From the NCBI GenBank assembly GCA_027073495.1, contig JALSVQ010000192.1, positions 1 through 64,000 on the forward strand: a DNA stretch of 64,000 bases. The letters are read 5' to 3'. The DNA comes from Flavobacteriaceae bacterium. Lineage in GTDB: Bacteria > Bacteroidota > Bacteroidia > Flavobacteriales > Flavobacteriaceae. Numbering within the stretch: the first letter of the stretch is position 1; each line of letters starts with the position of its first letter. Below, one piece after another: positions 17,621 through 26,387 of the stretch. The notes beneath the pieces are model-generated. The model was given only the letters and a program-made list of their open reading frames with translations, was not told where the DNA came from and did not search any database. Position numbers and translations under genes: made by a program.

Positions 17621-18232
17621 ATGGAATTTGCATCAAAACATCTGGAAAAAGCGGTGAGCGAGATTGCGCAATTACCCGGTATTGGTAAGCGCACGGCTTT
17701 GCGTTTGGCTTTGCATTTACTCAAGCAGCCACCGTCTCAGACAGAAAAATTGACCACAGCATTACAAAATCTTGTTACTGAAGTCAAATTTTGCAAATCG
17801 TGTCATAATATTTCGGATGTTGCTATTTGTGAAATCTGCTCAAGTCCAAAACGTGACACAACACTAGTTTGTGTGGTAGAAGATATCCGTGATGTGATAG
17901 CTATAGAAAATACAGCTCAATTCAATGGTTTGTATCATGTGCTTGGCGGAAAAATTTCGCCGATTGACGGTATAGCACCTTCAGATTTGAATATAGATAC
18001 TTTAATACATAAAGCGGCTTCTGGAACGGTTAAAGAAATAATTTTTGCATTAAGTCCAACCATCGAAGGCGATACTACCAATTTTTATATTTATAGAAAA
18101 CTCAAAGATTTTGATTTGAAAATAGCAACCATAGCACGAGGTGTTTCTATTGGTGATGAATTGGAATATGCAGATGAAGTCACCTTAGGACGTAGTATTT
18201 TGCATCGTATTCCTTTTGAGAACGCGCTTTAA
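17621..18232 (+). CDS. recR: Recombination protein RecR
   Basis: The 203-residue protein works with RecF and RecO to load RecA on gapped DNA. It shows the helix-hairpin-helix segment [20 protein letters not shown] and the zinc finger [16 protein letters not shown]. The Toprim domain includes [12 protein letters not shown] and [14 protein letters not shown]. Length matches the family (about 200). The start is ATG 17621, not the GTG at 17606 used in the track. Confidence 0.97.
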   Translation: MEFASKHLEKAVSEIAQLPGIGKRTALRLALHLLKQPPSQTEKLTTALQNLVTEVKFCKSCHNISDVAICEICSSPKRDTTLVCVVEDIRDVIAIENTAQFNGLYHVLGGKISPIDGIAPSDLNIDTLIHKAASGTVKEIIFALSPTIEGDTTNFYIYRKLKDFDLKIATIARGVSIGDELEYADEVTLGRSILHRIPFENAL

Positions 18233-18304
18233 ATTACACTAGCTTAAAACTCATAACTCATCACTATTTTTCACTTTTCGTTATACATTTTTCATTCAAG
18301 GATA

Positions 18305-18344
18305 AGATTTCTCGATGTTCGTTTCTCACTTTGTCGAAATGACA
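18305..18344 (+). repeat. Degenerate intergenic repeat, left copy flanking dnaB
   Basis: AGATTTCTCGATGTTCGTTT and the following CTCACTTTGTCGAAATGACA resemble, in inverted orientation, the sequence at 20117-20152 on the other side of dnaB. About three quarters of positions agree over 36 nt. The motif resembles a family of short repeats I have seen between Flavobacteriia genes. Confidence 0.5.
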
Positions 18345-18385
18345 ACTCCTAATTCATCACTCATCACTATTTTCATTCTCGCTGT

Positions 18386-18418
18386 TTATCAACAACTTAT
18401 TAACAAGAGTTATGAACA
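18386..18418 (+). promoter_or_regulatory. Cluster of three DnaA-box-like 9-mers upstream of dnaB
   Basis: TTATCAACA (18386-18394), TTATTAACA (18397-18405) and TTATGAACA (18410-18418) all fit TTATNAACA, close to the DnaA consensus TTATNCACA. They are followed by a very AT-rich stretch. They may be DnaA-binding sites controlling dnaB or may be coincidental. Confidence 0.35.
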
Positions 18419-18432
18419 GAATATTTTATAAT

Positions 18433-18478
18433 TATAATTGTATTTTTGCCTTCAAATTTGAATATAATTGTATTTTTG
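18433..18478 (+). promoter_or_regulatory. Duplicated promoter core of dnaB
   Basis: TATAATTGTATTTTTG occurs at 18433-18448 and, with one base changed at the start, again about 30 nt downstream, ending at 18478. The downstream TATTTTTG (18471-18478) is four bases before the dnaB ATG. The upstream copy would give a leader of about 30 nt. This implies two transcription starts with different leaders. Confidence 0.5.
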
Positions 18479-18482
18479 AGCT

Positions 18483-20087
18483 ATGGAAAAAGCTTTAAAA
18501 AAACATCAAAATTTCAATACCCAATCGGGGAATATCATCGCCTTAGAGAAAGGAAAATTGCCGCCACAAGCACTTGATCTTGAAGAGGTTGTTCTTGGCG
18601 CGATGATGATTGATACCAAAGGGGTAAACGAAGTAATTGATATTTTAAGCCCTGAGGCTTTTTACAAAGAAGCACATCAAGAAATCTTTCGTGCTATTTT
18701 CAAACTCTTTACAGAAACACAACCTATTGACTTGCGTACTGTTGCCAATCAGCTTAAGAAAGATGCTAAGTTAGCATTGGTAGGAGGTGATTTTTATTTA
18801 ATTAATCTGACTCAAAAAGTAGCTTCATCGGCGCATATCGAATTTCATTCACGTATTATTTTACAGAAATTTATCCAGCGTGAACTGATTAAAATTTCCA
18901 ATGAAATCATTGAAGACGCTTATGATGAAACAACCGATGTTTTTGATTTGCTTGACAGTGCCGAGAGTAAACTTTTTGAAGTAACACAAGGAAACCTCAA
19001 AAGAAGCTCGGAGTCAGCAATGAGTTTGGTGTCGCAGGCAAAACTACGTATTCAAGAGATTGCTAGTAAAGAAGGTACGAGTGGAATAGCAACAGGCTTT
19101 ACCAAAGTAGATGAGGTTACCTCAGGGTGGCAACCTAGTGATTTGGTCATTCTTGCTGCGCGTCCTGGTATGGGTAAAACGGCTTTTGTGCTTTCTATGG
19201 CACGTAATATGGCTATTGATTCGGAAGCACCTGTGGCTTTTTTCTCGCTAGAGATGTCTTCAGTACAGCTAATCACACGACTTATTTCTTCAGAAACAGG
19301 TATTAGTTCTGAGAAACTACGTACAGGAAAACTTTCAAGCACCGAATGGAATGTCTTGAATACTAAAGTAAAAGATTTAGAAAAAGCACCATTATATATT
19401 GACGATACACCTGCATTATCTATTTTTGATTTACGCGCTAAGGCGAGGCGTTTGGTTTCTCAATTTGGAATTAAAATAATTGTAGTCGATTATTTACAAT
19501 TAATGACAGCTTCATCAAGTAAAGGCGCAGGAAATCGCGAACAAGAAATTTCTACTATTTCTCGTAATCTTAAAGCCTTGGCAAAGGAACTTGAAGTTCC
19601 TGTTATTGCATTGTCACAATTGTCGCGTGCCGTAGAAACACGTACAGGGTCGAAGCGTCCTATACTTTCCGATTTACGTGAATCTGGAGCTATTGAACAA
19701 GATGCAGATATTGTTTCGTTTATCTACAGACCTGAATATTATAAACTCGAGACTTGGGATGATAACGAGCAAACACCTTGTGCTAATCAAGCAGAAATTA
19801 TTTTTGCAAAGCATCGTAATGGTTCACTAGCAGATGTTCGTTTGAAATTTGAAGGACAGTATGGTCGTTTTGCCAATTTGGATGAATTTGATATTCCGCA
19901 AGAATTTCAATCTAAAATGAATGCAACACCGAGTTTTGAAACTATAGCAGAAGATAAAACAGACGAAAATATTCATAAGAAAAAAATACAAAATCCTAAT
20001 GATGCTTTCCCTTCAAATGACGTTTTCCCGTCAATAGATGATACAAGTTTTGAAGATGATTCAGAAGAGGATAGTTTAGATTTTTAA
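18483..20087 (+). CDS. dnaB: Replicative DNA helicase DnaB
   Basis: The 534-residue hexameric helicase unwinds DNA at the replication fork. The N-terminal domain begins at PPQALDLEEVVLGAMMID. The RecA-like domain carries Walker A ARPGMGKTAFVLS near residue 228, FSLEMSSVQLITRLIS, Walker B IIVVDYLQLM and SQLSRAVETR with DLRESGAIEQDADIV. The C-terminal tail (about 55 residues) is acidic and low in complexity. No intein is present. It has a very short or absent 5' leader. Confidence 0.97.
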   Translation: MEKALKKHQNFNTQSGNIIALEKGKLPPQALDLEEVVLGAMMIDTKGVNEVIDILSPEAFYKEAHQEIFRAIFKLFTETQPIDLRTVANQLKKDAKLALVGGDFYLINLTQKVASSAHIEFHSRIILQKFIQRELIKISNEIIEDAYDETTDVFDLLDSAESKLFEVTQGNLKRSSESAMSLVSQAKLRIQEIASKEGTSGIATGFTKVDEVTSGWQPSDLVILAARPGMGKTAFVLSMARNMAIDSEAPVAFFSLEMSSVQLITRLISSETGISSEKLRTGKLSSTEWNVLNTKVKDLEKAPLYIDDTPALSIFDLRAKARRLVSQFGIKIIVVDYLQLMTASSSKGAGNREQEISTISRNLKALAKELEVPVIALSQLSRAVETRTGSKRPILSDLRESGAIEQDADIVSFIYRPEYYKLETWDDNEQTPCANQAEIIFAKHRNGSLADVRLKFEGQYGRFANLDEFDIPQEFQSKMNATPSFETIAEDKTDENIHKKKIQNPNDAFPSNDVFPSIDDTSFEDDSEEDSLDF

Positions 20088-20116
20088 TAGTTGTTTTTAT
20101 AAAAAAACATTTCTAA

Positions 20117-20152
20117 TTTTCGACAAAGCAAAGAATGAACGCCGAGAAATCT
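20117..20152 (-). repeat. Degenerate intergenic repeat, right copy flanking dnaB
   Basis: On the minus strand it reads AGATTTCTCGGCGTTCATTC and then TTTGCTTTGTCGAAAA. It is the inverted partner of 18305-18344, so dnaB lies between the two copies. Confidence 0.5.
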
Positions 20153-20201
20153 ACTAGCTGCAATCAATTGATCTGCGACTAAATGACATAAAAGAAAATT
20201 T

Positions 20202-22322
20202 CTATCGTTTCAAACTAAAATGTCCTCGTAGTATTTCTTGATTATTCAATAAAATGACATACCAATAATCAGCACTTGGCATTGCTACATTATTTAGTGT
20301 GCCATCCCAACCTAGGGTATTAGGGTTTAATTGTTTTATGATTTTTCCATAACGATCAAAGATGTTAATACTTTGTATTTGATTGTCACTATCAATTATT
20401 TTCCAGTAATCATTATAACCATCTCCATTGGGTGTAAACTGACTTGGTATTTCAAAAAGTGTAATATAAAAATTAATACTGTGTATTTCGCAACTATCAC
20501 TATCTCTTACGGTCAATGTATGTATTCCTGCAGGCAAATCATAGAAATAATTATTAGGCTGGAAATTATAATTATCCAATTGATATTCAAAGGTAATACC
20601 TGTTTCGGTCATTATTACTGTTAAATCATTTTGATTACTTATATGTAATCTGTCTAATGTTAATGCAAACGGAATAATTGGGTCAACTGCAAGATTGAAA
20701 GTAGTTTCATCATAACATTCAAAGTTATTGGTAACGCGCACGGTTATCGTTTCTTGATACGCTACAGTATTGGTGTAAGGATCTGTAAGGTTGAGTGTAT
20801 TTCCTGATTGATCATAGTAGCTTACAGTAAGTCCTGTTTGTGAACCTATAACTTGATTTTCAATGTTGGGCAAGTCGGTATTGAAACTAGCAAATCCATT
20901 TTGATTACTATCACAAGTGTGTATATCGGCCACTGGAAGTGCGTGAAAATTATTATCTAAAGTTGTATTATTAATAGATGCTAAAGTAAAATATTTAATA
21001 CTGTTTGTAGGAAATTGTGTTGTAGAAAGCCCTGATAAAGTCACAATATTTCCACTAATACTTATGTTTAATCCTCCAGAGCTGTCAAAAATTGTAGCAT
21101 TGGTAAAATCGCCATCATCATCTACGAGTAGTCGTAAATCGGAAGCATTAATAGGAGGAATGTCAACACAAATATTGAGTTGTAAATCAATATTAAATTG
21201 CGCTGTAGAATTTGTGTTTTGAAGTTTCCATTCGCGAGCCAATCGACTAACTACACCTGCTGGTCGCTCTGGATTTATGGGTATCGTTACACTTGTAAAT
21301 TCATCATTTCTTCCAAGGACAATAAATGAATTATCATTTGTAAAACTACCAGTATTTAATTGATTGCTACTAGCCAAGCTAGCCAAATATATTCTTAAAT
21401 TATCAGCAGTAGTGTGTGATTGTTTTTGGTTTAATTGGCTTGCATCATCACGACCTATTCCAATAATGTCATGCCAATATTGATAAGATCCATTTCCTGT
21501 GAATATACTTGTTCCATTACTATCATAGAAATTGTCATTTATACCAGATCGGTTAGGTGTGATGCCGTATTTTAATGCCAAATAAGAGTTGATTTTATAG
21601 CGGTCAGTGGAACTTGGTACATTATCATAGATTATAACTTCTGCTATATGCCCTTTGTGACTGTTGGCAGTGTTATTACCACCGCCAATATTACTACTTC
21701 CTCCATCTCCGATGCTACCAGAAAAAGACATACTGCCATTTAAAGCTGTATTCCGATAATAGTTTATGTTTGATCCGTCATAACTCCCTTCAAGAATAGA
21801 CGAGCTCATAGTAGGTCCTCCTATAAATGTACTGCTAGATTTATTACCCCATTGGTTTACCCAAAAACCAAAGTCAACTTGTCCGTTAAAACTTGCTAAA
21901 CCATAACCTCCAGAAGTCCATTGACTATCGGTTTGTCCAGAGACCATAGCGTGCCAATAATCACCACCACCTTCGTTGGTTCCTACTGCGAAGACTGTTA
22001 CGGTATTACTTGCGGGATTTATGAGGTCATTCATGCTTAAATGCTCATTGCTGCCGTCAAAATATAACGCGGGGTTGTAATTGTTGAAAATTGAATTAAA
22101 CGACGGTTGGTATGCTGTGTTTAGTTGTGTAGCATCATTTCCATTTAAACTGCTATCAGTCCACGAAGACACATTACCAGCTCCATCAATTGTAAGTCCA
22201 GTATCAGCTTTAGTCCAAAAAACATTATTAGTACTTACACCACCAGGAGCTTGTGCCCAATTTTGTAGTGTTAATAATGTGCATATTAGTATTAATATGA
22301 ATTTTGAAGCACTGTTTTGCAT
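20202..22322 (-). CDS. T9SS type B (CHU_C) secreted protein with lectin-like domain
   Basis: The 706-residue protein has a signal peptide (MQNSASKFILILICTLLTLQNWAQ). Residues ~25-250 form a concanavalin-like domain (WTDSSLNGNDATQ...YFDGSNEH...KGHIAEVIIYDN). The middle holds Ig-like segments. The final ~80 residues are a type B sorting domain: PSQFTPNGDGYNDYWKI, IFDRYGKIIKQL, GWDGTLNN, YWYVILLNN. Type B domains send gliding and adhesin proteins through the type IX system. It is last in the four-gene operon starting at 26281. An adhesion or binding role is inferred. Confidence 0.87.
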   Translation of the reverse strand: MQNSASKFILILICTLLTLQNWAQAPGGVSTNNVFWTKADTGLTIDGAGNVSSWTDSSLNGNDATQLNTAYQPSFNSIFNNYNPALYFDGSNEHLSMNDLINPASNTVTVFAVGTNEGGGDYWHAMVSGQTDSQWTSGGYGLASFNGQVDFGFWVNQWGNKSSSTFIGGPTMSSSILEGSYDGSNINYYRNTALNGSMSFSGSIGDGGSSNIGGGNNTANSHKGHIAEVIIYDNVPSSTDRYKINSYLALKYGITPNRSGINDNFYDSNGTSIFTGNGSYQYWHDIIGIGRDDASQLNQKQSHTTADNLRIYLASLASSNQLNTGSFTNDNSFIVLGRNDEFTSVTIPINPERPAGVVSRLAREWKLQNTNSTAQFNIDLQLNICVDIPPINASDLRLLVDDDGDFTNATIFDSSGGLNISISGNIVTLSGLSTTQFPTNSIKYFTLASINNTTLDNNFHALPVADIHTCDSNQNGFASFNTDLPNIENQVIGSQTGLTVSYYDQSGNTLNLTDPYTNTVAYQETITVRVTNNFECYDETTFNLAVDPIIPFALTLDRLHISNQNDLTVIMTETGITFEYQLDNYNFQPNNYFYDLPAGIHTLTVRDSDSCEIHSINFYITLFEIPSQFTPNGDGYNDYWKIIDSDNQIQSINIFDRYGKIIKQLNPNTLGWDGTLNNVAMPSADYWYVILLNNQEILRGHFSLKR

Positions 22323-22323
22323 A

Positions 22324-23064
22324 CTATTTTTTAATTATCTTGATACTTTTGCTTTTGCCATTTTGTTTTATTTTTATAAAATAAACACCTGTAATGAGAC
22401 TTTGTGTATCCAATGTTAACGATGTTCTTGGGTTAATATTGTTTTTTGTTCCTTTTAATACAACACGTCCTAATAAATCATACACATAATAGTCAATAGC
22501 TTTTTCTGAAAACGTATCTATGATAACATTTATAGTGTCTGAAAATGGATTTGGGTATGCTTTTACAGTTAAATCAGCGATAGCAGTTTCATCTGCGCTC
22601 AAAGAGCCATCAATATTAAATAGTAATTCACTAAACCCAAAACAAGATCCGCCATAGTTTGATGTTGGTGTGATAAGCACATAACGTGCAGAAACACCTC
22701 CAAAATCAGGACCAAATTCACCTTCGTATTGTGATAGTCCATTGGCTTGATTTGCAGTAAAACTACCTAAATTTGTCCAGTTTGTTCCATCTATAGAATA
22801 ATCAACTTTATAGTCCATAATTCCATAGTCGAGATGGCTAGGGTCATTGCTGTTCCAAAGTTTGGTGTTATGCAAGGTGTAGGTATAGCCTAAATCATAT
22901 TTTATCCAATGAGTGGTACCATAACTTGTTTTTGGATTGGGTGAAGCTGTACATGAAATCCAGCCGTCATACCAATTGGTACTATGTCTGTTTTCTAGAC
23001 ATTGTGCTTGACTTGTTAAGCCAGTAAGCATAAAAATAATAAAGAGTGTAACTAATTTTTTCAT
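22324..23064 (-). CDS. T9SS type A secreted protein with discoidin-like domain
   Basis: The 246-residue protein has a signal peptide ending LTSQAQ. The next ~130 residues look like an F5/8 (discoidin) carbohydrate-binding domain: GTTHWIKYDLGYTYTLHNTKLWNSND ... VDYSIDGTNWTNLGSFT ... VSARYVLITPTSNYGGSCFGFSEL. The C-terminus is a type A sorting domain (VKAYPNPFSDTINVII, YVYDLLGRVVLKGT, GVYFIKIKQNG). It is one base upstream of the type B gene and 4 nt after the DUF1501 gene, so all are co-transcribed. Confidence 0.87.
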   Translation of the reverse strand: MKKLVTLFIIFMLTGLTSQAQCLENRHSTNWYDGWISCTASPNPKTSYGTTHWIKYDLGYTYTLHNTKLWNSNDPSHLDYGIMDYKVDYSIDGTNWTNLGSFTANQANGLSQYEGEFGPDFGGVSARYVLITPTSNYGGSCFGFSELLFNIDGSLSADETAIADLTVKAYPNPFSDTINVIIDTFSEKAIDYYVYDLLGRVVLKGTKNNINPRTSLTLDTQSLITGVYFIKIKQNGKSKSIKIIKK

Positions 23065-23068
23065 TGTT

Positions 23069-24481
23069 TTATAGTGTCATAAATCCAATTGGAGCTACAC
23101 CAGAACTGGTATCGTAGAAATTGGATAAGTTAGGAAATATTAAATTTAAATCTGAATTGGAAACACCAAACCATTTTGCCAATTCGGCAAAATAAAGATC
23201 GGTTGCAGTAGTAGGAAGTACAACGCCTCTACTGTGTAAGCTCGTATTACTATTCAATGCTAGCGAAGGAAATGTGCCATACATATCTTTACCATTCACT
23301 GCGCCACCCATCATAAAAGCATTTCCGCCCCAAGCGTGGTCAGTTCCATTGCCATTTGAGGTTAATGTTCTCCCAAAGTCAGAAGCACTAAAAGTGGTTA
23401 CACCATTAGCAATATTTAATTCTTCGGTCACACCATTAAAATAGTTTAAGGCTTCGTCTACCATAGCAAGTTTTAGCCCGTGGTCATGGAGTAGTTCCGC
23501 ATGATGATCCCAACCGCTTGCTTCCACAAAAAATATTTGTCTTGAAAAACCAAGTGTGTCACGAGCAGCAATAGTTTTTGCGACCATACGTAACTGTGCT
23601 GCTAGATCATTTCCTGAAGGGTAAGGTGTTGTGAAGCTAGGAACAGCATCTATAGCATCTTGAAAAACCAAACTCGTATCATTAGAGCTTTTTATAGTGT
23701 TTTTGTAAGTGTTTTTATAAATATCATAGTAATCTTGATCCATCATAGAAGTCATGGCTGTTTTTCTAGCGAGACTATACGGATCTGTAGCTTCCCAATC
23801 GGTAATACTTATAGCTCCGTCTGCAGTAATTACATAAGGAATAACTTCATTACCATATTGGAATGTATTGATACCGTTAAGTGAAATATTCATAGAAATA
23901 TCCTGATTGGTATTCATAGATTGTATAATATCTGCTACACGACCGCCCCAACCTTTGTGTGTACGCTCATTAGGGCGTCCTGTTTGCCATTGCATTCTTT
24001 GGTCAAGATGCGAGTATAAACCCAACGGACGTTCAACAGTGCCATTAATGTATTGTGCCTTTGTCATAGGAGCTACTAATGTACCAACATTGCTCAAAAA
24101 AGCCAATTTATTATTCTCAAATAGGTTTTGAAAGTTAGGCATTGAAGGGTTAAGTCCGTAAGTTCTTCCGTCAGAAGTCAATGGATTAATAGCCAAAAGA
24201 TCAGCTTGTGAAATAGCCAAATTAGAACGTGTCGTTTGATATTCTGAATATTCTGTATTACCTCTTGGTATCAGCATATTAAAAGAATCATTACCACCAT
24301 TAAGCATAACCATAACGAGTGCTTTATAATCACCAGGAGGAAAAGCTGAGTTATCTGCCGCTGCTGCCGCAAAAGCTTTAAGGTTTATCAATGACGAAAA
24401 TATACTCGTGTAAGCCATTGCACTGCAAGATTGCCCTAGGAATCGTCTTCTTGAAATATTATTTTTATTATTTGAATGCAT
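23069..24481 (-). CDS. DUF1501 family protein with twin-arginine signal
   Basis: The 470-residue protein begins with SRRRFLGQSCSAMAYTSIF, a typical twin-arginine (Tat) signal. The body is DUF1501, a sulfatase/alkaline-phosphatase-like fold: VMVMLNGGNDSFNMLIPRG, GLYSHLDQRMQWQTGR, FVEASGWDHHAELLHDHG, DFGRTLTSNGNGTDHAWGG. The family typically sits next to DUF1800, as here (6-nt gap). A role in handling an exported or polymeric substrate is often proposed but not proven. Confidence 0.92.
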   Translation of the reverse strand: MHSNNKNNISRRRFLGQSCSAMAYTSIFSSLINLKAFAAAAADNSAFPPGDYKALVMVMLNGGNDSFNMLIPRGNTEYSEYQTTRSNLAISQADLLAINPLTSDGRTYGLNPSMPNFQNLFENNKLAFLSNVGTLVAPMTKAQYINGTVERPLGLYSHLDQRMQWQTGRPNERTHKGWGGRVADIIQSMNTNQDISMNISLNGINTFQYGNEVIPYVITADGAISITDWEATDPYSLARKTAMTSMMDQDYYDIYKNTYKNTIKSSNDTSLVFQDAIDAVPSFTTPYPSGNDLAAQLRMVAKTIAARDTLGFSRQIFFVEASGWDHHAELLHDHGLKLAMVDEALNYFNGVTEELNIANGVTTFSASDFGRTLTSNGNGTDHAWGGNAFMMGGAVNGKDMYGTFPSLALNSNTSLHSRGVVLPTTATDLYFAELAKWFGVSNSDLNLIFPNLSNFYDTSSGVAPIGFMTL

Positions 24482-24487
24482 ACTCGT

Positions 24488-26281
24488 TTATTTAATTATT
24501 GCATAATCTGGACTTATCAAAAGTAGCCAAAGTGCGATTTTAGATTTTTTTAATAATGTGGCGTCATCACTTCCTACAAAGTTTGCCATAGCATCTTTTA
24601 TTATAGTTCTTGTGTCATTAGATAATTGCCCATTGGTAAAGAGCTTATCAAGATAGTTTAGTAAAGTTTCAGGATCTCGTGCGTAATATTTAAGTTGTGT
24701 AAAATCAAAAGTAGCATCAGCAAGACCAAAGTGAGATTGGTCACCATATAAAGGGTTTTGAAGATAAATGTATGCATCAAAAGTATTGAGATAGCCGATA
24801 CTCGTAAAAGAATCGTGTATTTGAAACTCTGGCGCTAGCATACCTGCATCTGCAATAGGTCCATTAGGACTAAAATCAGGATAATAAAAGTTGAATATAC
24901 TCAAAGCACTAAGTGGTGCTTGATAGGTGTAACTTTGAAAATCACTTCCATCGTTCCAGTGTTTCCCTGAAGGATTGTTAAGTGGTATTTGTCGTAAAAG
25001 ATTAAAATAACGAATCATTGGTTCGCGTAGTTTTCCTTGATTTGGGTTTGTAGTCCAACTGCAAGAACGTGCTTCAGGATGGAGTAGAATAGCTTTAATT
25101 ACAGCTTTCATATCACCTCTAACGCCATTGGTATTATTAAACGCATTAGCAACAGCATTAATATATTGTGGTGAAGGGTTTGATTTTACCAAACGCTGTA
25201 TGAGTCGTAATGCAATAAATGGCGCTGTATTTTGATGCGTGAATAATAAATGAATAGCATCGGTTACGTCTTGCATGCCTGTTTGCCCAGCAGGAATCAC
25301 ATAACCGTCTAATAAATATTTTTCTCCAGCTTCGTGGTAGGCATCATACATAGCCATTGGCGTTTGTTTATTGACGGTAGAAAAATCAAGTCCAAATGAG
25401 GCAGGAACCCCATATAAACCTGCTCCAGCACCAAAGCCGGTAAATACTTTTGCAAACTCGCCAATAGCATCATTATCATAAGTGGGAATACGATTGCCAC
25501 TTCCATCCAATTGATACGAGCCATCGTTATTAAGTTTGTAGAGTCCAATGGTAAAGAGTTGCATTACTTCACGTGCATAATTTTCATCGGGAAATTGGTT
25601 ATTTGCTAAGTCTGATTTCGGATTGTTATAATAAGTAAGGTATCTACCCATCATCGGCTGACGTGTTACATCCATTAAAAGTGTTTCAAAATTGCCAAAT
25701 GCATCATTGAGTAAAACATCGTAAAAATAGCCAGAACCCTCTCCCCAGCGCTCTTTTTCGAGTTCATCAGAAAAAGAAAAAATTTCACTTAAAGCTAAAG
25801 CCACACGCTGTCTTAATAAGTCCTCATTATTGGTGTTCATCTCCCACCAAGCGTACATAAAATGAAAATCTTGAGGTCCAAAATAGGTACCTGGAGTTCC
25901 TCCATTGTCATAATAAAGTGTTTTTGCATCTTCAAAAATAGATGTGGTAAGGTCACCCATAGATTGTGTTGTCGTTGGTAAGGTAAATTGGTTATCAATC
26001 CAAGCTTCAAAAGTGCCTTCTGATACATTTTTGATGTAGTTCAAATCGGTGCCAAAAGTTGCTTGAGCTAGAAAACGTGATGTTTCTAGTAGTCGCGCAT
26101 CCAAACCTTGTCCATCAATGGTATGTTCAGGGCTAGCGGTCTCTGTCCAATCAACTTTACTTTGTTGACTACTTGCAGTGGCTGTAACTCCTGTGCTATG
26201 ACCTGCTCCGACATAATCGGTGTACTGTGCTTGTGTATTAATGCTAATAAAAAAAGCACAAAAATAAAATAAAAACTTCAT
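24488..26281 (-). CDS. DUF1800 family exported protein
   Basis: The 597-residue protein has a signal peptide (MKFLFYFCAFFISINTQAQ). It then carries a short low-complexity segment ending in DGQGLDARLLETSRFLAQATFGTDL, the DUF1800 start. Other conserved parts are WWEMNTNNEDLLRQRVALALSEIFSFSD, NFETLLMDVTRQPMMGRYLTY, NYAREVMQLFTIGLYKLN and AVIKAILLHPEARS. The family is uncharacterised and almost always paired with DUF1501. It is the first gene of the operon that ends with two T9SS substrates. Confidence 0.92.
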   Translation of the reverse strand: MKFLFYFCAFFISINTQAQYTDYVGAGHSTGVTATASSQQSKVDWTETASPEHTIDGQGLDARLLETSRFLAQATFGTDLNYIKNVSEGTFEAWIDNQFTLPTTTQSMGDLTTSIFEDAKTLYYDNGGTPGTYFGPQDFHFMYAWWEMNTNNEDLLRQRVALALSEIFSFSDELEKERWGEGSGYFYDVLLNDAFGNFETLLMDVTRQPMMGRYLTYYNNPKSDLANNQFPDENYAREVMQLFTIGLYKLNNDGSYQLDGSGNRIPTYDNDAIGEFAKVFTGFGAGAGLYGVPASFGLDFSTVNKQTPMAMYDAYHEAGEKYLLDGYVIPAGQTGMQDVTDAIHLLFTHQNTAPFIALRLIQRLVKSNPSPQYINAVANAFNNTNGVRGDMKAVIKAILLHPEARSCSWTTNPNQGKLREPMIRYFNLLRQIPLNNPSGKHWNDGSDFQSYTYQAPLSALSIFNFYYPDFSPNGPIADAGMLAPEFQIHDSFTSIGYLNTFDAYIYLQNPLYGDQSHFGLADATFDFTQLKYYARDPETLLNYLDKLFTNGQLSNDTRTIIKDAMANFVGSDDATLLKKSKIALWLLLISPDYAIIK

Positions 26282-26320
26282 AATGAAAGTGTAAAATTAA
26301 GTAGTTGTAATTCAATAGTG

Positions 26321-26328
26321 CAAAGATA
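26321..26328 (-). promoter_or_regulatory. Predicted -7 element of DUF1800 operon
   Basis: TATCTTTG on the minus strand lies about 40 nt before the ATG at 26281. It would drive the four-gene DUF1800/DUF1501/T9SS operon. Confidence 0.5.
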
Positions 26329-26375
26329 ATAAAAAAAAAGAGAACTGCAACTATTTTTTTTGTTAAAAAAATAAA

Positions 26376-26383
26376 TATCTTTG
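26376..26383 (+). promoter_or_regulatory. Predicted -7 element of the broken membrane-protein gene
   Basis: TATCTTTG, four bases (aaaa), then ATG at 26388. The codon spacing matches the leaderless promoters of this window. Confidence 0.45.
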
Positions 26384-26387
26384 AAAA

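Noticed and set aside
16099-17724. 541-residue symporter ORF in the track
   Set aside because: The first 56 codons run antisense through recR and have no hydrophobic character; the ATG at 17556 gives the normal first helix.
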